NCBI GenBank assembly: GCA_905235995.1
Contig: CAJONI010000003.1
Coordinates: 1 to 39,025 of the forward strand
DNA length: 39,025 bases
Source of the DNA: an uncultured Bacteroidales bacterium
GTDB taxonomy: Bacteria > Bacteroidota > Bacteroidia > Bacteroidales > UBA932
Direction of reading: 5' to 3'
The notes under the pieces were generated by a model, which was given only the letters and a program-made list of their open reading frames with translations, made no database searches and had not been told where the DNA came from. Position 1 is the first letter of the stretch. Every line of letters starts with the position of its first letter. The position numbers were made by a program, and so were the translations under genes. Below, one piece after another: positions 1-6,052 of this stretch.

Positions 1-907
1 GGTTCGGGGTGCGGATACCGGCGACCACATCCTCGCCCTGGGCGTTGATGAGCCATTCGCCGTAGAATTTGTTGTCACCGTTGGCCGGGTTGCGGGAGAA
101 GGCCACGCCGGTGGCGGAGGTGTCGCCCATGTTGCCGAAGACCATCGATTGCACGTTGACAGCGGTGCCCCAGTCATCGGGAATGCCTTCGATCTGGCGA
201 TACTTGATGGCGCGCTTGCCGTTCCAGGACTTGAACACGCCGCCGATGGAACCCCAGAGCTGGGCTTCGGCCGTGTCGGGGAACTCGACGCCGAGCACCT
301 CCTTGATACGGACCTTGAAACGTTCGGCGAGATCCTTCAGCTCTTCGGCCGTGATCTCGGTGTCGGACTTGTAGCCCCTGGCTTCCTTGAGGTCCTCCAT
401 CATCTTGTCGAGCTGCTGGCGGATGGCCTTGCCGTCCTCGGGTTCGATGCCCTCGGCCTTCTCCATCACCACGTCGGAATACATCATGATGAGGCGACGG
501 TAGGCGTCGTACACGAAACGGGGATTCTGCGTCTTTTCGATCATGCCCGGGATGGTGGCCGAGCAGAGACCGATGTTGAGGATGGTGTCCATCATGCCCG
601 GCATCGAGCTGCGGGCGCCGCTGCGGCAGCTTACCAGAAGGGGGTTCTTCGGATCTCCGAACTTCTTGCCCATGATGGCCTCGGTGGCCTTGAGGGCCGC
701 GGCCACGTCGCGGCGAAGTTCTTCAGTATATCCGCCGCCCAGTGCGTAATACTCTGTGCAGCATTCCGTTGTAATGGTGAAACCTGCGGGGACCGGAATG
801 CCTAAAGTGCACATTTCCGCGAGATTGGCGCCTTTACCGCCCAGGAGGTTGCGCATCTGGCCGTTGCCTTCAGCTTCCTTGCCTCCGAATCGATAGACTC
901 TTTTCAT
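1..907 (-). CDS. ppdK: Pyruvate, phosphate dikinase, N-terminal part (runs off the left edge)
   Basis: The first 302 residues are visible. The enzyme interconverts pyruvate, ATP and phosphate with phosphoenolpyruvate, AMP and pyrophosphate in the cytoplasm, at the glycolysis/gluconeogenesis node. The start MKRVYRFGGKEAEG is followed by LLGGKGANLAEM near residues 22-33, then SCRSGARSSMPGMMDT around residue 92, which are hallmark segments of the ATP-grasp nucleotide-binding domain. Near the cut the sequence reads GVAFSRNPANGDN, also typical of the family. The phosphohistidine and PEP-binding domains lie outside the window. The ATG at 907 follows a TAnnTTTG box at 961-954, giving a leader of about 40 nt. 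It is divergent from the CBM9-like gene. The identification is secure; only the truncation limits it. Confidence 0.95.
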   Translation of the reverse strand, partial: MKRVYRFGGKEAEGNGQMRNLLGGKGANLAEMCTLGIPVPAGFTITTECCTEYYALGGGYTEELRRDVAAALKATEAIMGKKFGDPKNPLLVSCRSGARSSMPGMMDTILNIGLCSATIPGMIEKTQNPRFVYDAYRRLIMMYSDVVMEKAEGIEPEDGKAIRQQLDKMMEDLKEARGYKSDTEITAEELKDLAERFKVRIKEVLGVEFPDTAEAQLWGSIGGVFKSWNGKRAIKYRQIEGIPDDWGTAVNVQSMVFGNMGDTSATGVAFSRNPANGDNKFYGEWLINAQGEDVVAGIRTPN

Positions 908-953
908 AGACTTATAGTAGTAATTAATTGTTTGGATTCTTTGATTTATCGTA

Positions 954-990
954 CAAATATACGGGTTTTATCCTTAATTTCCTAACTTTG
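954..990. promoter_or_regulatory. Divergent promoter pair between ppdK and the CBM9-like gene
   Basis: Two Bacteroidota -7 boxes of type TAnnTTTG lie back to back. TATATTTG reads leftward (961 to 954) toward ppdK, and TAACTTTG reads rightward (983-990) toward the CBM9-like gene. I see no convincing TTG -33 element for either. The rightward box is so close to the gene that transcription would begin around 993-998. This argues against the GTG at 992 as translation start. Confidence 0.55.
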
Positions 991-1003
991 TGTGGTGAAA
1001 CTG

Positions 1004-1675
1004 ATGCTTATGACACTCATCGTCGCCCGCGTGGCTTTTTCCACGCCTGCCCCTCCGATAGAAGAGGTGGCCGCCCGCTTCGAACAGGAAGCGATACCCT
1101 GGAACCCCATCGACCAGGTAAACTGGCCGGAATTCCCCGCCCGTCCGGAAGTCCGCTTCCGCATCATGCACTCCGACAGCGAGATCTATCTCCAGTTCCA
1201 TGTGCGCCAGGAAGGCCTTACAGCCACATTCGACTACGACTATGGGGGCCAGCCATACAAGGATGACTGCGTGGAGTTCTTCATGATCCCCTCGCCCTCC
1301 GACCCCAGCTATTTCAACCTGGAGATGAACTGCATAGGCCACGGCACCTTCGACTACGGCCCGCTCGGGGGCGAGCGCGTGCACGGCGACGACTCCGTCA
1401 TCAGCCGGATACGCAGGCTCTCCTCCCTCGGAAGCGAAGCCTTCGGCAGGCGCGGGGGCATGCACGATTGGACCCTCACCATCGCCATTCCGAAGGAACT
1501 CTACGCCCTGGTCGACAAGGACCTGCCCGGCTTCAGCGGCAGGACCGTCAAGGCCAACTTCTACAAGTGCGGCGACGAGACTGCGGTTCCCCACTACCTC
1601 AGCTGGAACCCTGTAGTCTGGCCCAAGCCCAGTTTTCACCGTCCGGAATGCTTCGGAGACCTTTATTTTGAATAA
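1004..1675 (+). CDS. CBM9-like carbohydrate-binding domain protein, cytoplasmic
   Basis: About 223 residues forming one CBM9-like beta-sandwich domain. Typical phrases are WNPIDQVNWPEFPARPEV near the N-terminus, DDCVEFFMIPS in the middle, FNLEMNCIGH, and SWNPVVWPKPSFHRPECFG at the end. Proteins of this kind are common in Bacteroidota, often as domains beside glycoside hydrolases; here the domain stands alone and its ligand is unknown. There is no signal peptide or lipobox, so it is probably cytoplasmic. A frame-compatible GTG lies at 992 and ATGs at 1004 and 1010. I chose 1004 because the TAACTTTG promoter box at 983-990 would start the transcript downstream of 992. The mRNA would be nearly leaderless. 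Confidence 0.7.
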   Translation: MLMTLIVARVAFSTPAPPIEEVAARFEQEAIPWNPIDQVNWPEFPARPEVRFRIMHSDSEIYLQFHVRQEGLTATFDYDYGGQPYKDDCVEFFMIPSPSDPSYFNLEMNCIGHGTFDYGPLGGERVHGDDSVISRIRRLSSLGSEAFGRRGGMHDWTLTIAIPKELYALVDKDLPGFSGRTVKANFYKCGDETAVPHYLSWNPVVWPKPSFHRPECFGDLYFE

Positions 1676-1690
1676 AAAAGCGAAAAAAAA

Positions 1691-1720
1691 TTGCAGGTAA
1701 GAAAATAATTAGTATTTTTG
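1691..1720 (+). promoter_or_regulatory. rplS promoter (-33 TTG / -7 TATTTTTG)
   Basis: TTG at 1691-1693, a 19-bp spacer, then TATTTTTG at 1713-1720. This is a full match to the Bacteroidota housekeeping promoter layout. It precedes the structured rplS leader, and the next stable gene, tRNA-Arg, probably depends on it too. Confidence 0.8.
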
Positions 1721-1725
1721 CAGTC

Positions 1726-1795
1726 CCGAAAACGAAGCAACCTCTTGCGAAAGAGATGAGAGACAATCCAGCAACGTTGCACTGAAGAGTTTCGG
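1726..1795 (+). promoter_or_regulatory. Structured 5' leader of rplS (candidate L19 autoregulatory RNA)
   Basis: The 5' UTR folds into nested helices by eye. An outer helix pairs CCGAAA (1726-1731) with TTTCGG (1790-1795). An inner helix pairs GCAAC (1737-1741) with GTTGC (1776-1780). Stacked directly on it is a hairpin, CTCTT (1742-1746) with AAGAG (1751-1755), closed by a GCGA GNRA tetraloop. Ribosomal-protein leaders commonly bind their own product to repress translation or transcription, and L19 leaders are known in other bacteria. Autoregulation here is inferred from position and structure only. Confidence 0.55.
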
Positions 1796-1810
1796 TTAAT
1801 ACTTAAGACT

Positions 1811-2206
1811 ATGGATTTGATGAAAGTTGCCTGCGATGCGCTGGCACAAGAAAAAAAGGGTTTTCCCGAGTTCAAGGCCGGTGACACCGTGACCGTGGCT
1901 TACAAGATCAAGGAAGTCTCCGCCAAGGGCGAAGTGAAGGAACGTATCCAGAATTTCCGCGGCATCGTGCTCCAGAAGCGCGGCGCCGGCATCTCCAAGA
2001 CCTTCACGGTCCGCAAGATGTCCAACGGAATCGGCGTGGAACGTATTTTCCCCTTCGACTCCCCCTTCATCGACTCGATCGAGGTCAACAAGGTTGGTAA
2101 GGTCCGTCGCGCACGTATCTTCTACCTCCGCGGCCTGACCGGCAAGAAAGCCCGTATCAAGGAGAAAAAGCGCGGCTCCGCCGCCAAGGCCGAAGCCGCA
2201 GAGTAG
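1811..2206 (+). CDS. rplS: 50S ribosomal protein L19
   Basis: A 131-residue protein of the bacterial L19 family, a component of the large subunit near the 30S-50S interface. Diagnostic stretches are [13 protein letters not shown] near residue 20, [10 protein letters not shown] near residue 50, [17 protein letters not shown] near residue 65, and [25 protein letters not shown] toward the end (only key parts quoted in sequence order). The C-terminal tail is Lys/Ala-rich and slightly longer than the minimal family length. The start [11 protein letters not shown] matches the usual Bacteroidota L19 N-terminus. The tRNA-Arg begins 17 nt after the stop with no promoter between, so the two are probably one transcript processed by RNase P. 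Confidence 0.97.
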   Translation: MDLMKVACDALAQEKKGFPEFKAGDTVTVAYKIKEVSAKGEVKERIQNFRGIVLQKRGAGISKTFTVRKMSNGIGVERIFPFDSPFIDSIEVNKVGKVRRARIFYLRGLTGKKARIKEKKRGSAAKAEAAE

Positions 2207-2222
2207 CCCAGGGCTACAACCT

Positions 2223-2296
2223 GGCTCCCTAGCTCAACTGAATAGAGCATCTGACTACGGATCAGAAGGTTATGGGTTTGAATCCCGTGGGAGTCA
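2223..2296 (+). tRNA. tRNA-Arg (anticodon ACG)
   Basis: A 74-nt cloverleaf. Acceptor strand GGCTCCC (2223-2229) pairs with GGGAGTC (2289-2295), including one G-U pair, and the discriminator base is A. The anticodon stem TCTGA/TCAGA holds the loop CTACGGA, giving anticodon ACG, presumably edited to ICG to read CGU/CGC/CGA. CCA is not encoded. It lies immediately after rplS. Its 3' acceptor strand is also the first part of the downstream terminator inverted repeat. Confidence 0.93.
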
Positions 2297-2340
2297 CAAA
2301 AAAGAAGGAAAAGCCAAGGCTTTTCCTTCTTTTTTGTGAC
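2293..2340 (+). terminator. Long perfect inverted repeat after tRNA-Arg, overlapping its 3' end
   Basis: A 23-bp perfect stem with a 2-nt AA loop. The left arm begins inside the tRNA (GTCACAAAAAAG..., 2293-2315) and the right arm ends at 2340 (...CTTTTTTGTGAC). The inner part, GGAAAAGCC/GGCTTTTCC followed by CTTCTTTTTT, is a standard intrinsic terminator. The outer part mirrors the last four bases of the tRNA plus the tail. A second hairpin with a T-run follows at 2343-2365. Confidence 0.8.
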
Positions 2341-2678
2341 TGGGGCGGCTATGCCGCCCTTTTTTATCTGGGGCACATCCCCAGACCCCTCGGCCTTCGG
2401 CCGCCCCGCAAAAGCGGGGTTCTTTCAGGCCCCACCGGCTCCTTGATTTTCAATACTTTGCAATAGATGAAGGCCGTAGGCCCGGGGACCTGAGGCCCTT
2501 TGGGCCGAAAGCAGCGACCACAGGGAGCTAATGCGCAGGCGCCCCCGGCGCCGAGCACAATCCCGAGCACTCCCATCTGAATTCATCTGTCTTCCAACTG
2601 CTCCTTCCGGTCCAGCAGTTGGACCGGAAGGAGCACCAGCATGTTCCGATTTATCTGACTGCCAAATTACCTAATTCA
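2341..2678. other. Hairpin-rich non-coding gap between tRNA-Arg and the ATPase gene
   Basis: I see no gene in these 338 bases. A second terminator-like hairpin GGGCGGC-TAT-GCCGCCC (2343-2359) is followed by a T-run to 2365. Next come CTGGGG/CCCCAG (about 2368-2384), CGGCC-TT-CGGCCG and CCCCGC-AAAA-GCGGGG. At 2599-2614 and 2620-2635 lies a perfect 16-bp inverted repeat around GCAGT, overlapped by an alternative pairing CCAACTGC (2594-2601) with GCAGTTGG (2615-2622). The latter lies just downstream of the leftward ATPase gene but has no T-run, so a terminator role is uncertain. Confidence 0.6.
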
Positions 2679-4004
2679 TTATTCACCTTTCTCCGGGACC
2701 GGGAATCCTTCAGCCCGGAGGTAACCTTCTATGGCATAAAGCGGAAGGTTCTCCATCCATCCCTGGTCGATGTAGTTCTTCATCGAGACACGCAGCCCTT
2801 TCAGGTCTGGATTCTCGTCAATATAGGTCCTGAGGGATTTGGACTTGACATTCTCTTCCGCCTTGGCCTCCATGGGGATGACTCGTTTCTCAGTCTGGAC
2901 AGCAAAATCAATCTCAACTTCCGACTCGTTGGACGAATAGTAGAAGGTCGGTATCTGGATACGGGCCAGCTGCTCATTGACATAGCACTCCGTGAAAGCG
3001 CCCTTGAATTCCTTGAAAATATTATCGCCCACCATCATCTGGGATGCCGGCACATCGGCCATGGCACCCAGCAGGCCCACGTCCAGTGGGAATACCTTGA
3101 AAACGTCGAAGTCCTCATAAAACTTGAGCGGGTATTCAATCTTGGAAACGCGGTGAATCTTATAGATGAGCCCGGCGTCCTTCAGCCAGGTGATGGCCAC
3201 CTCGAAATCCTTGGCACGTGCCCCTTTGCGGATCGCGCCATAGATGAGTTTCTTGTTTTCTTTGGCCAGATGCGAAGGGAGCGAGTCCCAGACCATTTCA
3301 ATACGGGGCACCTCCCTCTTCGGCGCATGCTTGGAAAAGTCTTTACGGTACCCTGCCAGTATGTCTTTGTGGATCTTGCGGACGGCATTCAACCCCTTCC
3401 CCTCTATGTATCCAGCCACAGCCTCCGGCATTCCTCCGACATAATAGTATTGGCGCAGGAGGTCGATATACTTTTGGCTGAGGGGGTTCACGCCAGCCCA
3501 GTCACAGTTGAGAAGCAACTGGGACAGCTGTTCGTTGCCCGTGGCATCCAGAAATTCATGCAGTGACATCGGAAACATCCGGACCAGCTCCACCATACCC
3601 ACGGGGAAGGACTGGCCCTGATGGATGGAGATACCGAGTAGTGAGCCCGCGACGGCCACATCATACTGCGGAAAGTCTTCCTTGAAATACTTCAGGCAGC
3701 CGAGGGCAGCGGCACTCTCCTGGATTTCGTCGATGATGAGGAGGGTGTCTTTCGGCACAATGTCCACGCCCGTATGGGCGGAAAGGGTACGGAGAATCCG
3801 TGAAATGTCATGGTCCGGTTCGAAAATAGACTTTGCCACGGCATCCCTGTCCAAGTTGACATAGGAAACGCTTTTATACTCCTTTGACCCGAACTCTTTG
3901 AGAATGTATGTCTTCCCTACCTGGCGGGCTCCATCCAAAACCAGGGGCTTATGGTCTTTGCGAGATTTCCATTCAAGCAGTTTCGCGTATACTTCTCTCT
4001 TCAT
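2679..4004 (-). CDS. AAA_14 / DUF4143 family ATP-binding protein
   Basis: A 441-residue P-loop ATPase. Walker A is GARQVGKT at residues 25-32 and Walker B is LLIIDEIQES near residue 88. The N-terminal AAA_14 half is followed by a DUF4143 C-terminal half. This ends in EVEIDFAVQ...VIPMEAKA, a spacing reminiscent of PD-(D/E)xK nuclease-like folds. The family is very common and often multicopy in Bacteroidota, and its function is not established. The length is normal and the gene looks intact. It stands alone and points left. Just upstream are four repeats with a 33-bp period, the first beginning 11 bp before the start codon, which may control it. I see no good TAnnTTTG box; GATTTTTG (complement of 4033-4040) is the nearest match. 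Confidence 0.88.
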   Translation of the reverse strand: MKREVYAKLLEWKSRKDHKPLVLDGARQVGKTYILKEFGSKEYKSVSYVNLDRDAVAKSIFEPDHDISRILRTLSAHTGVDIVPKDTLLIIDEIQESAAALGCLKYFKEDFPQYDVAVAGSLLGISIHQGQSFPVGMVELVRMFPMSLHEFLDATGNEQLSQLLLNCDWAGVNPLSQKYIDLLRQYYYVGGMPEAVAGYIEGKGLNAVRKIHKDILAGYRKDFSKHAPKREVPRIEMVWDSLPSHLAKENKKLIYGAIRKGARAKDFEVAITWLKDAGLIYKIHRVSKIEYPLKFYEDFDVFKVFPLDVGLLGAMADVPASQMMVGDNIFKEFKGAFTECYVNEQLARIQIPTFYYSSNESEVEIDFAVQTEKRVIPMEAKAEENVKSKSLRTYIDENPDLKGLRVSMKNYIDQGWMENLPLYAIEGYLRAEGFPVPEKGE

Positions 4005-4014
4005 TGCACATTGA

Positions 4015-4125
4015 TTATGACGAATCCTACTACAAAAATCACAAAAATTCTGACGAATCAGAAAACAAATTCAACGGAAATTCCGACGAATCGCAAGAGC
4101 AAATATACACTAATTCCGACGAAAC
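4015..4125. repeat. Four TTCYGACGAATC repeats with exact 33-bp period
   Basis: The core GACGAATC occurs at 4019-4026, 4052-4059 and 4085-4092, with GACGAAAC at 4118-4125, each exactly 33 bp apart. The 12-bp consensus is TTCYGACGAATC; the 21 bp between cores is AT-rich and not conserved. Copy 2 is a dyad, TTCTGA-CGAA-TCAGAA, and copy 3 is nearly one. The array sits directly upstream of the leftward ATPase gene. Two reading frames stay open through it because 33 is a multiple of 3. One is a 41-codon ORF (4017-4142) with 11-residue repeats. A cis-regulatory iteron-like array is my preferred reading. A coding repeat is possible. Confidence 0.75.
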
Positions 4126-4249
4126 GTCATCAATTTTACTGATTTTTCTTATCTTTATCTCAAATTTGTACCATCAAACATATCCTGCCCGTCTTTCCAT
4201 GCCTGATTCTGCTGCTGGCTCTCGCTACAATATGCTGACTCCTTTTGTT

Positions 4250-4617
4250 ATGAATAAGAATCAATACGTAGTCGGACTTGGTGAAATCCTATGGGATAAG
4301 TTCGGGGACAGCAAGCGCCTGGGCGGCGCACCTGCAGGGACGTGATGGTCATGGCCGGCTGTCGGATTCTCATCGTGACGATGGGAGCCGAAGGCAGCGA
4401 GATACTCTGGGAAGGAGGTCATTCATTCCTGCAAACCCCTACCGTAAAGGTAAAAAGCACGGTAGGCGCTGGAGATGCCTTCACGGGAGCTTTCGTAGTA
4501 AGCCTCCTAAAAGGTGCATCCAGCCGCGAGGCGCACGGCGTCGCCGTCCACGTGGCCGCCTATGTCTGCACCCGCGAGGGCGCCATGCCGCCGATTCCGG
4601 ATGGAATGCCAATCTAA
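4250..4617 (+). pseudogene. PfkB-family sugar kinase (fructokinase-like) remnant with internal deletion
   Basis: The N-terminal strand of a fructokinase is present (MNKNQYVVGLGEILWDKFGD, then KRLGGAPAG, ending near 4335). It is followed almost at once, in another frame, by the family's C-terminal region from about 4342: CRILIVTMGAEGSEI, then VKVKSTVGAGDAFTGAFVVS, which carries the catalytic GAGD motif, and a normal stop at 4617. About 24 N-terminal and 90 C-terminal residues remain of a usual protein of roughly 300. The middle, with lid and substrate-binding parts, is gone and the frame has shifted. It cannot make an active kinase. A promoter is not evident. Confidence 0.85.
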
Positions 4618-4641
4618 CGATAAATCCGAATTTAACAAAGA

Positions 4642-4678
4642 AGTCCCCTGGTTTACGTATTAAGGAAGCCAGGGGACT
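4642..4678. terminator. Bidirectional terminator-like hairpin
   Basis: AGTCCCCTGG (4642-4651) pairs with CCAGGGGACT (4669-4678), a perfect 10-bp stem around a 17-nt loop. It lies between the rightward PfkB remnant and the 3' end of the leftward rubredoxin operon. Short T-rich sequence follows on both strands. Confidence 0.55.
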
Positions 4679-4702
4679 GTTTGTTCGCCTCAATAAAAGG
4701 GT

Positions 4703-4858
4703 TTATGCCGGATTGAACCTTGCTTTGGGCTGTTTGCAACGCGGGCATCGCCAGTCGTCGGGAAGGTCCTCGAAAGGCGTTCCCGGAGGGATGTTCTGTT
4801 TGGGGTCTCCCTTCTCAGGGTCATAGGTGTATTTGCAGGGGCATTTGAACTTGGTCAT
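4703..4858 (-). CDS. Rubredoxin with a variant CxC first knuckle
   Basis: A 51-residue rubredoxin, a one-electron carrier with a single iron, probably feeding electrons to peroxide- or oxygen-detoxifying proteins. The body is typical: [10 protein letters not shown], then [19 protein letters not shown]. The second metal knuckle CPRC is at residues 38-41. The first knuckle reads K-C-P-C-K-Y (Cys6, Cys8), CxC instead of the usual CxxC-G. One residue is missing and Gly is replaced by Lys. It is the last gene of the peroxide-defence operon, 20 nt after the mini winged-helix gene. The start MTKFKC gives standard rubredoxin length. A canonical rubredoxin is encoded at 30220-30378. Confidence 0.88.
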   Translation of the reverse strand: MTKFKCPCKYTYDPEKGDPKQNIPPGTPFEDLPDDWRCPRCKQPKARFNPA

Positions 4859-4878
4859 ATCGTAAGTGCTTTGAAGGC

Positions 4879-5055
4879 TTACTTCTGGGCGGGCTCCCAC
4901 TTGCAGCGGACGGGAGAGACGATGGCGCCTTCCTTCTTGAGTTCAGCGAACACCTTGTCAACATCTTTGCGGTCGATACCGGTGATTTCGGCGATCCTAC
5001 CGGCGTTCACGGGTGCGCCGAATTCGCGCATGGCCTGTAATACTTTTTCTTTCAT
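4879..5055 (-). CDS. Small winged-helix-like DNA-binding protein (58 aa)
   Basis: A 58-residue protein starting [13 protein letters not shown], then [20 protein letters not shown], which fits a helix-turn-helix with recognition helix. It ends [19 protein letters not shown], which fits the wing of a minimal winged helix. I recognise the fold type but no named family; similar tiny proteins are often annotated as transcriptional regulators. It has a single Cys (residue 51) in the wing. It lies 16 nt after the OhrR-like gene and 20 nt before rubredoxin, so it is co-transcribed with peroxide-defence genes. It could be a second regulator of the operon or a partner of the MarR protein; no function is established. 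Confidence 0.7.
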   Translation of the reverse strand: MKEKVLQAMREFGAPVNAGRIAEITGIDRKDVDKVFAELKKEGAIVSPVRCKWEPAQK

Positions 5056-5071
5056 GATGAGAGGGATTTGG

Positions 5072-5509
5072 TTATTGTTTGAGTTGTTCGATGATGTCGT
5101 CCAGCATGCCGAAGAGACCGGGGACGGTTTCCGGAGTTACACTTTCGCAAATGACGGCGTTGCCCACAGTCTCGGGGACATCGGTCAACTTCTTCTGAAG
5201 GTCGCGTCCCTTCTTGGTGAGCTTTACAATCATCTGCCGGGCGTCTTCTTTGCCTTTGCTCCTTGACACAATACCTTCGGTCTCCATCCGCTTGAGAAGC
5301 GGCGTGACGGTATTGGTCTCCAGCAGCAGGCGCTTGGCAATGTCATTTACCGGCTGCGCGTCCTTCTCCCACAGCACCAGCAGCACCAGGTACTGCGGAT
5401 ACGTGAGTCCATACTCGCCCAGCAACGGATGATACGCCTGGGTTATCAGACGGGAAGCAGTGTACAGCCGGAAACAGAGCTGGTTTTCCAGTTTGAACTT
5501 TTCTTCCAT
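5072..5509 (-). CDS. OhrR-type MarR-family peroxide-sensing repressor
   Basis: A 145-residue MarR winged-helix regulator. The N-terminus ENQLCFRLYTASR closely matches OhrR, whose reactive cysteine in this motif (Cys12 here) is oxidised by organic hydroperoxides and releases DNA. The sequence continues YPQYLVLLVLWEKD, then a DNA-binding helix region NTVTPLLKRMETEGIVSR with the wing KGKEDARQMIVKLT. The ATG at 5509 overlaps the stop of the glutathione peroxidase gene by one base (TGATG), which indicates translational coupling. Inferred target: the palindromes in the promoter of its own operon. No second conserved Cys is obvious, suggesting a one-Cys sensor. Confidence 0.85.
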   Translation of the reverse strand: MEEKFKLENQLCFRLYTASRLITQAYHPLLGEYGLTYPQYLVLLVLWEKDAQPVNDIAKRLLLETNTVTPLLKRMETEGIVSRSKGKEDARQMIVKLTKKGRDLQKKLTDVPETVGNAVICESVTPETVPGLFGMLDDIIEQLKQ

Positions 5510-6051
5510 CAGAGCATTTCTTCGATGTCCTTCTCGAACGAAGCCGGTTCTGCCACAGGCGCAAAGCGCTTGACGATGGTGCCGTCGCGATTGATCAGGA
5601 ACTTGGTGAAGTTCCAAAGGATATCGCTGTCCTTTTCCACGCTCTTGCTCAGACCCTTAAGCAACTTCTGCGTCGCCTTGGCCTTCAGACCCTTGTACTC
5701 CTCGGTGGGAGCGGCCGATTTCAGATAGGTATATACCGGATGCTCATCGGGACCATTCACTTCAATCTTGCGCATCAGCTGGAAGGTGACGCCGTGATTG
5801 ATGCGGCAGAACTCCGCAATCTCCTCGTCAGAGCCGGGCTCCTGGTGGGCGAACTGGTCGCAGGGGAATCCCACTATGGCCAGTCCCCTATCCTTATACT
5901 TCTGGTACAGAGCCTCGAGGCCGTCGTACTGAGGAGTAAAGCCACACTTGGATGCGGTGTTGACAATCAGCAGAACCTTGCCTTCGAACTGTGCGAAGTC
6001 AAATTCTTCGCCCCTGTTATTCAGGGCCTTGAAATCGTAAATCTTTGCCAT
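5509..6051 (-). CDS. Glutathione peroxidase family (Cys type, probably thioredoxin-dependent)
   Basis: A 180-residue peroxidase. The peroxidatic Cys36 is in NTASKCGFTPQY. The second motif GFPCDQFAHQEPG holds Cys64 and the catalytic Gln, and WNFTKFLINRDG near residue 145 contributes the Trp and Asn. Cys82 (EEIAEFCR) is where thioredoxin-dependent Cys-GPx proteins carry the resolving cysteine. Most bacterial members reduce alkyl hydroperoxides using thioredoxin rather than glutathione. There is no signal peptide, so it is cytoplasmic. It lies one base after the ferritin-like gene and overlaps the OhrR-type gene by one base. The pairing of an organic-peroxide sensor with a lipid-peroxide reductase makes functional sense. 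Confidence 0.93.
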   Translation of the reverse strand: MAKIYDFKALNNRGEEFDFAQFEGKVLLIVNTASKCGFTPQYDGLEALYQKYKDRGLAIVGFPCDQFAHQEPGSDEEIAEFCRINHGVTFQLMRKIEVNGPDEHPVYTYLKSAAPTEEYKGLKAKATQKLLKGLSKSVEKDSDILWNFTKFLINRDGTIVKRFAPVAEPASFEKDIEEML

Positions 6052-6052
6052 A

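Noticed and set aside
992-1003. GTG start at 992 for the CBM9-like gene
   Set aside because: The -7 box ends at 990, so the transcript would begin after this codon.
2122-2376. Minus-strand ORF across tRNA-Arg
   Set aside because: It reads the complement of the tRNA and its terminator, a well-known spurious ORF type.
4015-4125. CRISPR array
   Set aside because: The conserved unit is only about 12 bp, there are four copies, and no cas genes are present.
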